Source of the DNA: Akkermansiaceae bacterium
GTDB taxonomy: Bacteria > Verrucomicrobiota > Verrucomicrobiia > Verrucomicrobiales > Akkermansiaceae
Assembly: GCA_030725745.1 (NCBI GenBank)
Contig: JANRFH010000052.1
Location: 92,324 to 145,759, forward strand
Direction of reading: 5' to 3'
Length of the DNA: 53,436 bases
Position numbers and translations under genes: made by a program. The notes under the pieces are model-generated. The model saw only the letters and a list, made by a program, of their open reading frames with translations. It had not been told where the DNA came from and ran no database searches. Numbering within the stretch: position 1 is the first letter of the stretch; every line of letters starts with the position of its first letter. Shown piece by piece: positions 27,288-35,892 of the stretch.

Positions 27288-28907
27288 TCACCCGCCGATG
27301 AGCTGTCCTTCCCGCTGCTCCGGCTTGCGCATCGGGTGGAGCCTCACCTCCGTGAGCGAGAGGCTGCATGAGTCTGCGTAGACGCCGATGTGCCCCGAAT
27401 GGTAGTCGAGATCCGCCAGCGAGAGGATGATGCGGCCGCCTACGGAGAGCTCAATGTAGCTGCCGAAGGCCATTAGGGAAATGTCTTCCCCGCAATCACC
27501 GCGCGCGATCCAGTTACCGGACTGGAGCGTCTTGAAGCGCATCATGTACTCGCCGTCCAGTTCAGTGGCCGTGCCCCAGGAGCGCAGCTGCGCCATGCCT
27601 TTAAGCAGATCGAGCGAGAGGTAGTAGCCATCGTGGCTTTCCTCATCGAGGCGGAAGACGAAGCCGCACTTGCCCTTGCCATTGACCGCCAGATGGCAGT
27701 CCAGCCGGAAGTCCGAGAGCTCCCCGTAGAGGATGAAGGCCTGGTAGTTGAAATTGCTTTCCAGATGCCAGCCGCCTTCGATCTCCTTGACCTCGTGGCA
27801 GTGGTTTTCCTTGAGTAGCAGCGATGGCTCTCCGAAGTCCACCTCCGGCTCAATCCATTCCGCAAAGCCCTCGAAGGTTTTCAGATAAAGGATGCCATCG
27901 TCCGCTTGGCAGAGGCGCTTGGGTGGCGGCATGAGGTTGTTCGCAGTGCGATCCGCTTGGTTCATCGCGTAGAAGCACCACAGCATCCAGCCGTTTTCAT
28001 CCTCGCAGACACGGCCCGCGTAGTTGCCCTGCGGCATGAGCACATTGTCGTGATAGCTGCGCCATTCCGCGCACTCCGAGTCCGCGTGCCAGTAGCGGAT
28101 TTTCGCGTCCTCGCGCATGCTGCCGATCAGGTAACGACTTTCACCGATCACGACGATATTCGGCACCTCCACATCATCATACAGCCCCGGGTGGAGGATG
28201 GCCGGCTCTGCCTCGAAATGGTTCGGGCGCGTCTCCACGTATTGCGCCACACAGCCGCGCCGCACGATGGGGCCGTCCTTCACCCTCGCCGCCACCAGCA
28301 GGATGCCTCGCCCGTCTTCCTCGTAGAAAAACGGATCGCGGAAGCTCACGAAGTGCCGCCCCTCCTCTAGGCTCGATTCGTAATGCTCCGGTGCGGGCGA
28401 GATCGGGTAGCAGCTTTCCTCGTCGATCGTGGAGGTGATCTCGCTGGATTCATTGCGTGCGGATTTTTTCCGCGCCTCCAGCACCAGCTCGGGATCTTTG
28501 GGGCCGCGCCCGTCCTGCCAGTGCACGGAATGTTTTTTCCAAACGTAGAGATCATCGCTCACGGCAAGACCCACTCGCTGGTAGAGTCCGCGCTCGCGGC
28601 GGGAGAGCCCGGTGTAAAACATGCGCCACGAGCCGGGTTTATGCGGATCCGGAGTCACGTGCATCGTCCACAGCATCAGGTCATCCCAGTCACCGGGATC
28701 GCCGAGGAAGATGGCATTGCTCACGCGCCGCCAGTGGATTGCATCCGTGCTCACTGCATGGGCGATGAAGTCGTGGTTGGGCAGGACGAGGTGGAAGAGG
28801 TGGTAGAGGCCTTCGTGGAAGAATACATGGATATCGCCGATCGCTTTGCGGCTTCCTTCGGTTTCTGAGAACATAGCCGCGACTCTCCCATGCCTGCTGG
28901 CAAACAT
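27288..28907 (-). CDS. GH32/GH43-fold glycoside hydrolase with C-terminal LamG-like domain
   Basis: 539 residues. The start at 28907 is chosen because GGAGG lies 4 bp before the ATG; the frame stays open further upstream only through antisense of the phosphatase gene. The N-terminal part has the five-bladed propeller pattern of GH32/43/68: DIHVFFHEGLYHLFHLVLPNHD, then FRDPFFYEEDGRG (RDP motif) and VEVPNIVVIGESRYLIG (comparable to the EC-P motif with Val). The final 170 residues (about 370-530) look like a concanavalin-type module (FNYQAFILYGELSDFRLDCHL, YHSGHIGVYADS). No signal peptide is seen, so it is probably cytoplasmic. The sugar specificity is unknown. Confidence 0.72.
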   Translation of the reverse strand: MFASRHGRVAAMFSETEGSRKAIGDIHVFFHEGLYHLFHLVLPNHDFIAHAVSTDAIHWRRVSNAIFLGDPGDWDDLMLWTMHVTPDPHKPGSWRMFYTGLSRRERGLYQRVGLAVSDDLYVWKKHSVHWQDGRGPKDPELVLEARKKSARNESSEITSTIDEESCYPISPAPEHYESSLEEGRHFVSFRDPFFYEEDGRGILLVAARVKDGPIVRRGCVAQYVETRPNHFEAEPAILHPGLYDDVEVPNIVVIGESRYLIGSMREDAKIRYWHADSECAEWRSYHDNVLMPQGNYAGRVCEDENGWMLWCFYAMNQADRTANNLMPPPKRLCQADDGILYLKTFEGFAEWIEPEVDFGEPSLLLKENHCHEVKEIEGGWHLESNFNYQAFILYGELSDFRLDCHLAVNGKGKCGFVFRLDEESHDGYYLSLDLLKGMAQLRSWGTATELDGEYMMRFKTLQSGNWIARGDCGEDISLMAFGSYIELSVGGRIILSLADLDYHSGHIGVYADSCSLSLTEVRLHPMRKPEQREGQLIGG

Positions 28908-28980
28908 CCAGCCTCCATGATTCACACCCCCGCGCTTTGGTTTGACGCTGGGCAGGGCCGTGGGCAAGGTGCCTGCGGAT

Positions 28981-29466
28981 ATGACTGCTACGAAACGCGT
29001 TCTCTTTGTCTGCACTGGCAATACCTGCCGCAGCCCCATGGCAGAGGCTCTCTTCCGCAAGGCGGTGGCGGGGCGTAAGGAATATTCCGTCGGCTCGGCG
29101 GGCGTGGCGGCTGCACGTGGGTCATCTGCGAGCCGGGAGACAGCGGAGATCTGTGATCTATCTGGTGCGCCTTTGGAAAATTTTAAGAGCAGTGCCGTCA
29201 CCGAGAAGCTCCTCTCTGAGGCCACGCATGTCTTCACCATGACAAGCGGTCACCTCCGTCTGCTGGAGGAGCATTTCCCCGAGTTTTCTGATAAATACTA
29301 CCTCGTCTGTGAGTTTGCGAACATCGATGGCAGGGGTCTCAGTGCCGATGTCCCGGATCCCATCGGGATGGGGAAAAAGGCTTACGAAGATGTGGCGAGG
29401 GTTTTGGGCGAGGCCATCCCCACCATCATCTCCTACATCGACCAGACGACGCCGAGGCAGGCTTGA
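28981..29466 (+). CDS. Low-molecular-weight phosphatase, YwlE-like (protein arginine phosphatase type)
   Basis: 161 residues from the ATG at 28981. The phosphatase loop is C11-T-G-N-T-C-R17-SPMAE and the general acid is D126 in DVPDPIGMG. The residue five into the loop is Thr (T15), as in B. subtilis YwlE where this Thr favours phosphoarginine; tyrosine phosphatases have a bulkier residue there. The protein therefore fits an arginine phosphatase better than a tyrosine phosphatase, though no McsB kinase is in the window. It is divergent from the glycosidase gene (73 bp apart). Its stop abuts the stop of the convergent hydrolase gene with no gap. Confidence 0.82.
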   Translation: MTATKRVLFVCTGNTCRSPMAEALFRKAVAGRKEYSVGSAGVAAARGSSASRETAEICDLSGAPLENFKSSAVTEKLLSEATHVFTMTSGHLRLLEEHFPEFSDKYYLVCEFANIDGRGLSADVPDPIGMGKKAYEDVARVLGEAIPTIISYIDQTTPRQA

Positions 29467-30183
29467 TCAATACTTTGCCGTCATCTCGGCGAAGAGTTTC
29501 CGCCACACCGGCCAATCGTGCCCGCCGGGCAGCCATGTGGTGTCGCCTTCGGAAAGGAACTCCTGCGCAAGCAAACGGCTGGAGGGGGCTAGGCGATCTT
29601 CCGTTCCACAGCCGAGGTAAAGGGTGGGACGGTCTCCCTTTTCGAGCCATTTTTCCCTGAGCCCCACCCACAGGCGGCGGCTGAAATCTTTTTCTTCAAT
29701 CGTTCCCGGCTTCCATTTCCGCAGGCTGCCGGCGGCCTCGATTTCCGCGATGGCTTCCTCCTCTCCCAGAAAAGGAGCGAGCAGATAGATCTCATCGATC
29801 TCACCCGGATGCTCGAGATCGTAGATGAGTGCCCCGAGGCCGCCCATGGACACGCCGACGAGCCGGATGGTCTCCACGCCGGAGGCTTTTGCGGGGAGAA
29901 TGATGTCCTCGTGCAGACGTTGGCTGGCGGCTTGGCTCTGGTAGTAGCCCAGGTGCAGATCGGGAGCAACGAGGCGGGCTTCCGGCCATTTTTCCTCAGC
30001 GATCTGGAACAGGCCTTCTTTCTTAAACTCGCCCACCAAGCTCCACCGGCCAGGTAAGAAGACGACGAGCTCCTTGCCTGCGGGATTCCCTGCGGAAAGG
30101 GTTTTCACCGGCACATGAGCGGGGCGCGGCAGATAGGCGCAGGAGGGCAGGATGCCGAGGAGGAGAAATAGCAGACGTTTCAT
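29467..30183 (-). CDS. Predicted lipoprotein with alpha/beta-hydrolase fold
   Basis: 238 residues from the ATG at 30183; an in-frame start at 30255 would add 24 residues before the signal and is unlikely. MKRLLFLLLGILPSC is a lipoprotein signal with Cys15. The nucleophile elbow is G110-V-S-M-G-G, with a late Asp (GTEDRLAPSS) and His (LPGGHDWPVW) completing a likely catalytic triad. It would act as an esterase or lipase-like enzyme at an envelope membrane. The natural substrate is unknown. Confidence 0.78.
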   Translation of the reverse strand: MKRLLFLLLGILPSCAYLPRPAHVPVKTLSAGNPAGKELVVFLPGRWSLVGEFKKEGLFQIAEEKWPEARLVAPDLHLGYYQSQAASQRLHEDIILPAKASGVETIRLVGVSMGGLGALIYDLEHPGEIDEIYLLAPFLGEEEAIAEIEAAGSLRKWKPGTIEEKDFSRRLWVGLREKWLEKGDRPTLYLGCGTEDRLAPSSRLLAQEFLSEGDTTWLPGGHDWPVWRKLFAEMTAKY

Positions 30184-30310
30184 CACCGCCAAGATGCAGC
30201 GGATATGTTGGCTGTCATGGGGTTTTCCTTGGAAACGAACTGAGCCAAAGGCCACAAGGAGCGGCGGCTATAGAGACGAAGCTCCTTGCTGATTTCCCGC
30301 GAAGGGAGGA

Positions 30311-32149
30311 TCAGCGGCCACCGGTGCGGGGCGGTCCCTTTTTCTTGGGCTTGTCTGGGGTGACATCGCGCATGTTGCCAGTTTGCTTGAGCTTTTGCAT
30401 CTCTGCTTGTTTCTCAGCCATGCGCTGAACCCATGATTTCTTGCCGCCGTCTTTGCGGGCGACTAGCTCTGGCTCGGGGATCTTGTTCATCAGGTAAGTT
30501 TGGCCGATGGAGAAGATGTTCTGCGTCGTCCAGTAGAGGGCGAGTGCGGAGGCGTAGTTGTAGCAGAAGAAGAAGAACATCAGCGGCATGAACATCATGA
30601 TGCGCTGCTGCATTTTGTCTCCGGTCTTGGGCATCATGGCCATCTGGATGGCGCTGGTGGCGGCCATGACGATGGGGAGGAGGTTGATGGGGATGCCGGC
30701 GATGGCGGCGACGGTGTCCGGCTGGGAAAGGTCATCGACCCAGAGGAAGGGCTGGTTACGCAGCTCCACGGCGTAATCGAGCATTTTAAAGAAACCGAAG
30801 AAGATCGGGATCTGGATGAGCATGGGGAGGCAGCCGCCGAGGGGGTTGATGCCGTATTTGCGATAAAGCCCCATCATCTCGGTGTTGAGCTTGTTAGGAT
30901 CGTCGGCGTATTTTTCCTTCAGCTCCTTCATCTTCGGCTGGAGCTTGGACATGCGCTTCATCGAGTGGGTCGACTTCGCATGGAGCGGCCAGATGCAGAT
31001 GCGGACGATGAGTGTGAGGCAGATGATGGAGAGTCCCCATGACTCGTGGGAGGAGATCTTAGCAAGCCCGTCGTGGAGGTGGTTGAGGACGAAGTTGAGA
31101 AAACGGGAGACTGGGCTGAAGAAGCCGTATTGCATCATGTCGCCCCAGCCATCGCCGGTGCCATCGGCGTTATCGAGCTTGCGCAGCATGGTGTTTGCCT
31201 TGGGGCCGGTGAAGATGCTGTATTTGAAGGTGACGGGTGCACCTGGGGCGAGGGAAACGGATGGAAAGGAGATGGCGGCGCGGACGGCGGGGAGGGTTTT
31301 TCCTTCTTCGCTAAGGCGGACTTTCTGCGGCTTGCCCCAGACTGGGGTGTCGGCGGCTTTTTGTGGGCGGATGACGGTGGTGAAGAACTGGTCGGTGACG
31401 CCTGCGTACTCGATGATATCGCCGGGCTCGCTGGTGATGATGGATTTTTCTGAAGAGAACCATCCACCTGTGAATGTGGTGCAGGTTTCGAAATGCATTG
31501 TACCATCCTTGTGCCAGAAGAAGCCGGTGTAGGTGGGGCGTTCTTTCTCGTGGAGTGGTGCGGCTGTGCCGAGGTAGAGGCCGTATTGTGAGAGGTCGAA
31601 CTCTGCGTCGCCGGTGTTCTGGAGGGAGATGGAGAGATTGAGGAAATAGGATTTTCCGGGGATGTCGCGCACCTCTAGGGAGTAGGTTTTCTTTACGATG
31701 ATGCCTGTGGGCAGCTTTGCGATAAAGACGGCGGTTTTACCGGGCTCGGATTGATCTGCCTTGTAGGCATAGGAGGAGTTCTCTTGGTTCTTCTGGGAAT
31801 CAACAAGGCCGCCGATGGGGCCTGAGCCGTAACGGTTGATTCGGACGAGGTCTGATTTTCCGACGTTTTTCTGTTTCTTGAGCTCAGCGTATTTGATGCC
31901 GCCACCGATGGTGGAGAGGGTGAAGGCGACTTCGTCGTTTTCTAGGAGGATGAGTTCCTCATTGGTCGGCGGGGGTGGTGTCTCAACGGTGAGGCCAGCG
32001 GTATCGGCGGATTCATTTTCTCCGGAGACCTCTTCGATGGATTCCTTGTTCTCCTTTGTGGGAGGTGGGTTCTTCGAGGCGAAGTGGATGTTGAGCGAGA
32101 TAAGCACTCCGCAGAGTGCTAGGACGATCCAGGTCTTACGGTCGTACAT
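30311..32149 (-). CDS. yidC: Membrane protein insertase YidC
   Basis: 612 residues: an N-terminal membrane helix (WIVLALCGVLISLNIHFA), a large periplasmic domain (about 60-370) and the conserved five-helix core. The core includes SWGLSIICLTLIVRICIWPL with the hydrophilic-groove Arg, MKRMSKLQPKMKELKEKYADD, GGCLPMLIQIPIFFGFFKML and a late helix rich in Phe (FMPLMFFFFCYNYASAL). The tail is basic. YidC inserts membrane proteins alone or with SecYEG. It is followed on the minus strand by no close gene, and rnpA and rpmH lie upstream. yidD, often found between rnpA and yidC, is not visible. Confidence 0.96.
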   Translation of the reverse strand: MYDRKTWIVLALCGVLISLNIHFASKNPPPTKENKESIEEVSGENESADTAGLTVETPPPPTNEELILLENDEVAFTLSTIGGGIKYAELKKQKNVGKSDLVRINRYGSGPIGGLVDSQKNQENSSYAYKADQSEPGKTAVFIAKLPTGIIVKKTYSLEVRDIPGKSYFLNLSISLQNTGDAEFDLSQYGLYLGTAAPLHEKERPTYTGFFWHKDGTMHFETCTTFTGGWFSSEKSIITSEPGDIIEYAGVTDQFFTTVIRPQKAADTPVWGKPQKVRLSEEGKTLPAVRAAISFPSVSLAPGAPVTFKYSIFTGPKANTMLRKLDNADGTGDGWGDMMQYGFFSPVSRFLNFVLNHLHDGLAKISSHESWGLSIICLTLIVRICIWPLHAKSTHSMKRMSKLQPKMKELKEKYADDPNKLNTEMMGLYRKYGINPLGGCLPMLIQIPIFFGFFKMLDYAVELRNQPFLWVDDLSQPDTVAAIAGIPINLLPIVMAATSAIQMAMMPKTGDKMQQRIMMFMPLMFFFFCYNYASALALYWTTQNIFSIGQTYLMNKIPEPELVARKDGGKKSWVQRMAEKQAEMQKLKQTGNMRDVTPDKPKKKGPPRTGGR

Positions 32150-32489
32150 AGGTAGGGAAAATGATTTGGTTGCGAAGCGCAGGAATGCGAATCGGGGAGG
32201 GCTGCTTAGGTGCTGGCGGCGCGACGGTCAATGGCCAAGAATGCTGCTATTGCGAAGAGTGGTTCGAACAAGCCAGAGAACCCTCATCAGGTATTTGAAA
32301 ATATTCTTCCAGCCCGTCTTCTCCTTCTCCTCCCATCTTCCTCCTACCCTCCTTGTAAAATGTAGCCCTACACCGCCAGATGTCTGACCTTTCGGTTCTG
32401 GCTCTAAATCTGTGGTTGGGCTTTTTTTCTATGTGGAGGGAAGGAGGAAGATGGGAGGACGGGGAGCTTGCGTAGTGATGTTTGTAATT
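32150..32489. other. 340-bp gene-free region between rnpA and yidC
   Basis: No open frame with homology is seen on either strand. It is pyrimidine- then purine-rich and holds a 25-bp inverted repeat (32328-32352 and 32435-32459). A CTTTTTTTCT tract lies at 32421-32430. No YidD motif, SRP RNA core or other known RNA is recognised. Confidence 0.6.
32328..32459. repeat. 25-bp inverted repeat with 82-bp spacer
   Basis: The left arm 32328-32352 (TCCTCCCATCTTCC...) and the right arm 32435-32459 are reverse complements with one mismatch out of 25. The spacer contains a smaller palindrome, TGTAGCCCTACA. A transcript would fold into a long stem. No target-site duplication or transposase is visible. 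Confidence 0.7.
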
Positions 32490-32840
32490 TCACGCAAAGA
32501 GGCCGAGGCGGCGGCATTGTTTCACCCAATCGGCCTCTAGTTCGGCATTCGAGGCGTTTTTTGCTTCGGGGCGGGCGATGGTGACGATGAAGCGGCTGGA
32601 ATCTGCAAATTTCGGGGCGTGTGCCTGCAAATAGGTGCGGAGGCGGCGGCGGATGTGATTGCGATCGTGGGCTTTCTTCGCGGCGCGCTTGCTGGTGATG
32701 AAGGCTGCGCGGATGGTGCCGAGAGCGGGATCTGCCAAGGTGCTGACAATAACAAACCGGCCTGCTTTCGCGTGGCCGGTTTTTCTGATGCGGAGGAAGT
32801 CCTCTGCTTGGTTGATACTGCTGGAGCGGGGGAGTTTCAT
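32490..32840 (-). CDS. rnpA: Ribonuclease P protein component
   Basis: 116 residues. It starts MKLPRSSSINQAEDFLRIRKTG and contains the RNR signature KKAHDRNHIRRRLRTYL that binds the RNase P RNA. The rest has the expected high basic content and a beta-alpha-beta pattern. It matures the 5' ends of tRNAs together with the RNA subunit, which is not in the window. It follows rpmH as in most bacteria; a hairpin repeat lies between the two. Confidence 0.94.
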   Translation of the reverse strand: MKLPRSSSINQAEDFLRIRKTGHAKAGRFVIVSTLADPALGTIRAAFITSKRAAKKAHDRNHIRRRLRTYLQAHAPKFADSSRFIVTIARPEAKNASNAELEADWVKQCRRLGLFA

Positions 32841-32868
32841 GCGGGGAAGCCCTCTGAAGCCCTATGCT

Positions 32869-32890
32869 GCGGACTGAAGTCCGCGTTCCA
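32869..32890. repeat. Hairpin repeat, copy 1 (GCGGACT-GA-AGTCCGC, tail GTTCCA)
   Basis: A perfect 7-bp stem with a GA loop lies in the rpmH-rnpA gap and is followed by the GTTCC tail shared with copies at 36746 and 52067. Confidence 0.7.
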
Positions 32891-33076
32891 TCAGCGCCCG
32901 TGCTGGGTGATGTGGCGCTTGAAGTGAAGCTCTGCGCCCTTAGGAATGAGGCGCTTACGACCCTTTTGGCGGCGGCGTTTGATGCAATCGCGACCTGCTT
33001 TCGTGGCCATGCGTGCGCGGAAACCGTGCTGTTGTTTACGGGTGCGTTTCGTGGGCTGGTAGGTGCGGAAGCTCAT
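32891..33076 (-). CDS. rpmH: 50S ribosomal protein L34 with extended C-terminus
   Basis: 61 residues, where 44-47 is usual. The core is clear: [21 protein letters not shown], then a basic stretch with [10 protein letters not shown]. About 16 additional residues ([18 protein letters not shown]) follow the normal end. The frame has no earlier stop, so the extension is real if the sequence is correct. It is the first gene of rpmH-rnpA in this direction, and no dnaA is found upstream within the window. Confidence 0.93.
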   Translation of the reverse strand: MSFRTYQPTKRTRKQQHGFRARMATKAGRDCIKRRRQKGRKRLIPKGAELHFKRHITQHGR

Positions 33077-33233
33077 GGCGGATCTTGGTTAAAATGGTTC
33101 TGCGCGTAGATGCGCGGGGGCGGGACTTTAGTGACAGCGGGAGGCTTGTCAATGCGGCAGTGCGGTCTTTTTGGAAAAAAATGCATCCGGCGCGGGGGCT
33201 TTGTGATAGTTTGCCGCCGAAACGACATCAAAA

Positions 33234-34115
33234 ATGGCTGCCACCCAGAATACAATCGCCCTGGTTTATGATTACGACCAGACCCTGAGCTCGAAATACA
33301 TGCAGGATGACGTCCTGTTTCCCAAGTTCGGGATCGATCCGGAACAGTTCTGGAAAAAGTGCAACGGACTGGTGGAAGAGCAGCGGTGGGACGGCGAGCT
33401 GGCGTATATGAAGTGTCTGCTGGATTACCTCGGCATGGATCGCGTGACGAACCAGATGCTTTCGGATCTCGGCGCGGGCTTGTCATTTTTCCCCGGGCTG
33501 CCGGAGCTATTCGAATCGCTCCCAAAAGCGGCGCTGCGCCCGGAGCATGAGCTGGCGGGCATCAAGGTGGAGCACTATATTATTTCCTCGGGGCTTAAAG
33601 CGCTGCTGGAAGGCTCGCGGCTCAAGCCTTACGTGAAGGAAATGTTCGGCTGCGAATTCGGCGAGGATGCGGAAGGCCTGATCAGTTTCCCGAAGCGGGT
33701 GATCTCACACACGACGAAGACGCAATACCTTTTCCGCATCAACAAAGGCATGCTGCGCTACGATCAGGATGTGAACGACCACATGCCGGCGGAGCAACGC
33801 CCCATTCCGTTTGAGAACATGGTCTATGTCGGCGACGGGCCAACGGATGTGCCCTGCTTCACCGTGGTGATGAGAAACGGCGGGCACGGCATCGCGGTAT
33901 ATAATCCGGAAGACAAGAGCGGGAAGTCCTTCCGCAAGTGCTTCCAGCTCTCCACCCATGCGGGGCGGGTGAAACACATCGCCCCTGCGGATTACCGTGA
34001 GGGCTCGCACCTCTGGCTGCTGCTCAAGGAGATGGTCACGGAAACGGCCGACCGCATCCTGCGCCGGCGCACCGACGAGCTGGATGCGACTACGGTGGCC
34101 GCGCCGACCTTCTGA
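33234..34115 (+). CDS. HAD-superfamily phosphatase
   Basis: 293 residues. Motif I is ALVYDYDQTLSS with D13 and D15 as nucleophile and acid/base. A late motif IV VYVGDGPTDVPCF supplies metal ligands. The insert between has WKKCNGLVEEQRWDGELAYM. The region near IISSGLKALLEGS gives motif II. Such proteins hydrolyse small phosphates. The specific substrate cannot be named. It stands alone between rpmH and mpl. Confidence 0.82.
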   Translation: MAATQNTIALVYDYDQTLSSKYMQDDVLFPKFGIDPEQFWKKCNGLVEEQRWDGELAYMKCLLDYLGMDRVTNQMLSDLGAGLSFFPGLPELFESLPKAALRPEHELAGIKVEHYIISSGLKALLEGSRLKPYVKEMFGCEFGEDAEGLISFPKRVISHTTKTQYLFRINKGMLRYDQDVNDHMPAEQRPIPFENMVYVGDGPTDVPCFTVVMRNGGHGIAVYNPEDKSGKSFRKCFQLSTHAGRVKHIAPADYREGSHLWLLLKEMVTETADRILRRRTDELDATTVAAPTF

Positions 34116-34150
34116 TTCCGGCAATTGCTGTAAATCGAGGGAAGGAATTT

Positions 34151-34180
34151 GAACCGCCAAGTCGCCAAGATCGCCAAGGA
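34151..34180. repeat. 'cgccaag' periodic intergenic repeat, copy 1
   Basis: Three CGCCAAG elements spaced about 9-10 bp apart following GAAC. A near-identical array lies at 51291-51320. The 245-bp gap 34116-34360 otherwise shows no gene. Confidence 0.65.
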
Positions 34181-34360
34181 AGAGTCTGAAGAGAGGGGAT
34201 GCTCAGGAAATCGGAAGATGATTGGGCTTTGTCCGATGGATTCTCTGAAATTTGCGCTTATTGGCGTGGATTAGCGGTTCCTTCTTCAAAATGAGGTAGC
34301 CCTCAATGGGATTTATTCCCTGTTGGCAAAGTTCGGATCGCCGCCTAGCCTCGTCCCTTC

Positions 34361-35743
34361 ATGTCAGAAAAGACTCACTTTCACTTCACGGGGATCTGCG
34401 GGACGGCCATGGGCGCGGTGGCTGCAGCGATGAAAAGGCGCGGTTTCACGGTCACCGGGAGCGATGCGAACGTTTACCCGCCGATGTCGGATTTCCTGCG
34501 CGGCGAGGGCATCGAAATCGGCGAGGGCTACCGCGAGGAGAATATCCCCGAAGGCACCGATGTAGTGGTGATCGGCAATGCGATTTCGCGCGGTAATCCG
34601 GAGGCGGAGGCGGCGCTCGATAGGAAGCTGCTCTATCATTCGCTCCCAGAGGTGATGAAGGATCATTTCTTACGTGGGAAACGGAATTTCGTGGTCAGTG
34701 GAACGCACGGCAAGACAACGACCTCCTCGATCCTCGCGTGGCTCTTCACCCATGCGGGTCGCGATCCCGGCTTCATGATCGGCGGGCTGCCAAAAAACCT
34801 CGGCTGCGGCGCAAAATTTCCGGACTCGGAATTCAATGTTCTCGAGGGCGACGAATACGACACCGCCTTCTTCGACAAGCGTTCGAAATTCCTCCACTAC
34901 CTGCCGGAGTGCGTGGTGGTGAACAACATCGAATTCGACCACGCGGACATCTATTCCTCCGTGGAGGAGATCAAGCTGAGCTTCAAGCGCCTGATCAACG
35001 TCGTGCCGCGCAACGGCATGGCCTATGTGAACGGTGATGAAAAAAACTGCCTCGATGTCGTAGAGAAAGCTCCCTGCCCGGTGACAACTGTCGGCATGGG
35101 TGAGGGAAATACACTGCGCATCACGGATGTGAAATACGATCAGTCTAGTAGTTCATTCACCCTAGCCGGTGAGGCATACACTATCCCGATGACCGGTGAA
35201 TTTAATATACGCAATGCTGCGATGGCAGTGGCAGCGGCGGTCTTTGCGAAAATCGATCCTAAGGTCATCCGCGAAGGCCTGCTCGCCTTCGAGGGAATCG
35301 CCCGCAGGCAGGAGCTGAAAGGCGAGAAAAACGGCATCAAGGTCATCGACGATTTCGCCCACCACCCAACAGCCATCGGCCTCGCGATCAAGAGCATCCG
35401 GCAGAAATATCCAGATTCGCGCCTGTGGGTGCTTTTCGAGCCGCGCTCGAACACCACGCGTCGCGCCGTTTTTCAACAAGAGTTGGCAGATGCGCTGGCC
35501 GGAGCGGACTTTGCTGTGGTGGCGGCCATCCCCGATCTCCACAAGATCCCGGAAAACGACAGGCTCGATCCGGTGAGGCTCTCGGCGGACATCGAAAAGG
35601 GAGGCGGCAAGGCTTATTACCTCGCGGACAATGCGGCGATCATCGCCCAGGTGAAAAGTGAGGCGAAGCCCGGCGATGTCGTGGCCGTGCTCTCCAACGG
35701 CGGCTTCGGAGGCATCCACAAACAGCTGCTGGAGCAATTGTAG
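34361..35743 (+). CDS. mpl: UDP-N-acetylmuramate:L-alanyl-gamma-D-glutamyl-meso-diaminopimelate ligase
   Basis: 460 residues of the Mur ligase family. HFTGICGTAMGAVAAAM and the ATP loop VSGTHGKTTTS (112-122) are at the N-terminus. Mpl-type features are SRGNPEAEAALDRKLLYHSLPE, EFNVLEGDEYDTAFFDKRSKF and IDDFAHHPTAIG. It ligates recycled murein tripeptide to UDP-MurNAc, bypassing de novo steps. A separate MurC is present in the MurC-MurB fusion, which supports Mpl rather than a second MurC. Confidence 0.95.
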   Translation: MSEKTHFHFTGICGTAMGAVAAAMKRRGFTVTGSDANVYPPMSDFLRGEGIEIGEGYREENIPEGTDVVVIGNAISRGNPEAEAALDRKLLYHSLPEVMKDHFLRGKRNFVVSGTHGKTTTSSILAWLFTHAGRDPGFMIGGLPKNLGCGAKFPDSEFNVLEGDEYDTAFFDKRSKFLHYLPECVVVNNIEFDHADIYSSVEEIKLSFKRLINVVPRNGMAYVNGDEKNCLDVVEKAPCPVTTVGMGEGNTLRITDVKYDQSSSSFTLAGEAYTIPMTGEFNIRNAAMAVAAAVFAKIDPKVIREGLLAFEGIARRQELKGEKNGIKVIDDFAHHPTAIGLAIKSIRQKYPDSRLWVLFEPRSNTTRRAVFQQELADALAGADFAVVAAIPDLHKIPENDRLDPVRLSADIEKGGGKAYYLADNAAIIAQVKSEAKPGDVVAVLSNGGFGGIHKQLLEQL

Positions 35744-35755
35744 GCGATTGTTCGC

Positions 35756-35784
35756 TTTACAAGCCCGCCCGCATCGGACAATTT
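35756..35784 (+). promoter_or_regulatory. Candidate promoter of tRNA-Ser
   Basis: TTTACA (35756-35761), a 17-bp spacer and CAATTT (35779-35784), ending 16 bp before the tRNA. The -10 is weak. Confidence 0.25.
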
Positions 35785-35800
35785 TCGCGCTCCCGCAATA

Positions 35801-35892
35801 GGACAGATGGCTGAGCCCGGTCTAAGGCACTCGATTCGAAATCGAGCGTAGGGTTAAACCTACCGTGGGTTCGAATCCCACTCTGTCCGCCA
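35801..35892 (+). tRNA. tRNA-Ser(CGA)
   Basis: A type II tRNA. The acceptor stem GGACAGA pairs with TCTGTCC, the discriminator is G35889 and CCA is encoded. The anticodon arm CTCGA-TTCGAAA-TCGAG has anticodon CGA (Ser, codon UCG). A long variable arm (about GCGTAGGGTTAAACCTACC) is present, and the T-loop GTGGGTTCGAATCCCAC is normal. Its 3' end is repeated 156 bp downstream. Confidence 0.95.

Noticed and set aside
28908-29240. N-terminal extension of the GH32-like gene by 111 codons
   Set aside because: It would run antisense through the phosphatase gene; a clear ribosome site precedes the start at 28907.
32150-32489. yidD or a known small RNA between rnpA and yidC
   Set aside because: No YidD motif on the minus strand and no recognisable SRP, tmRNA or RNase P RNA core.
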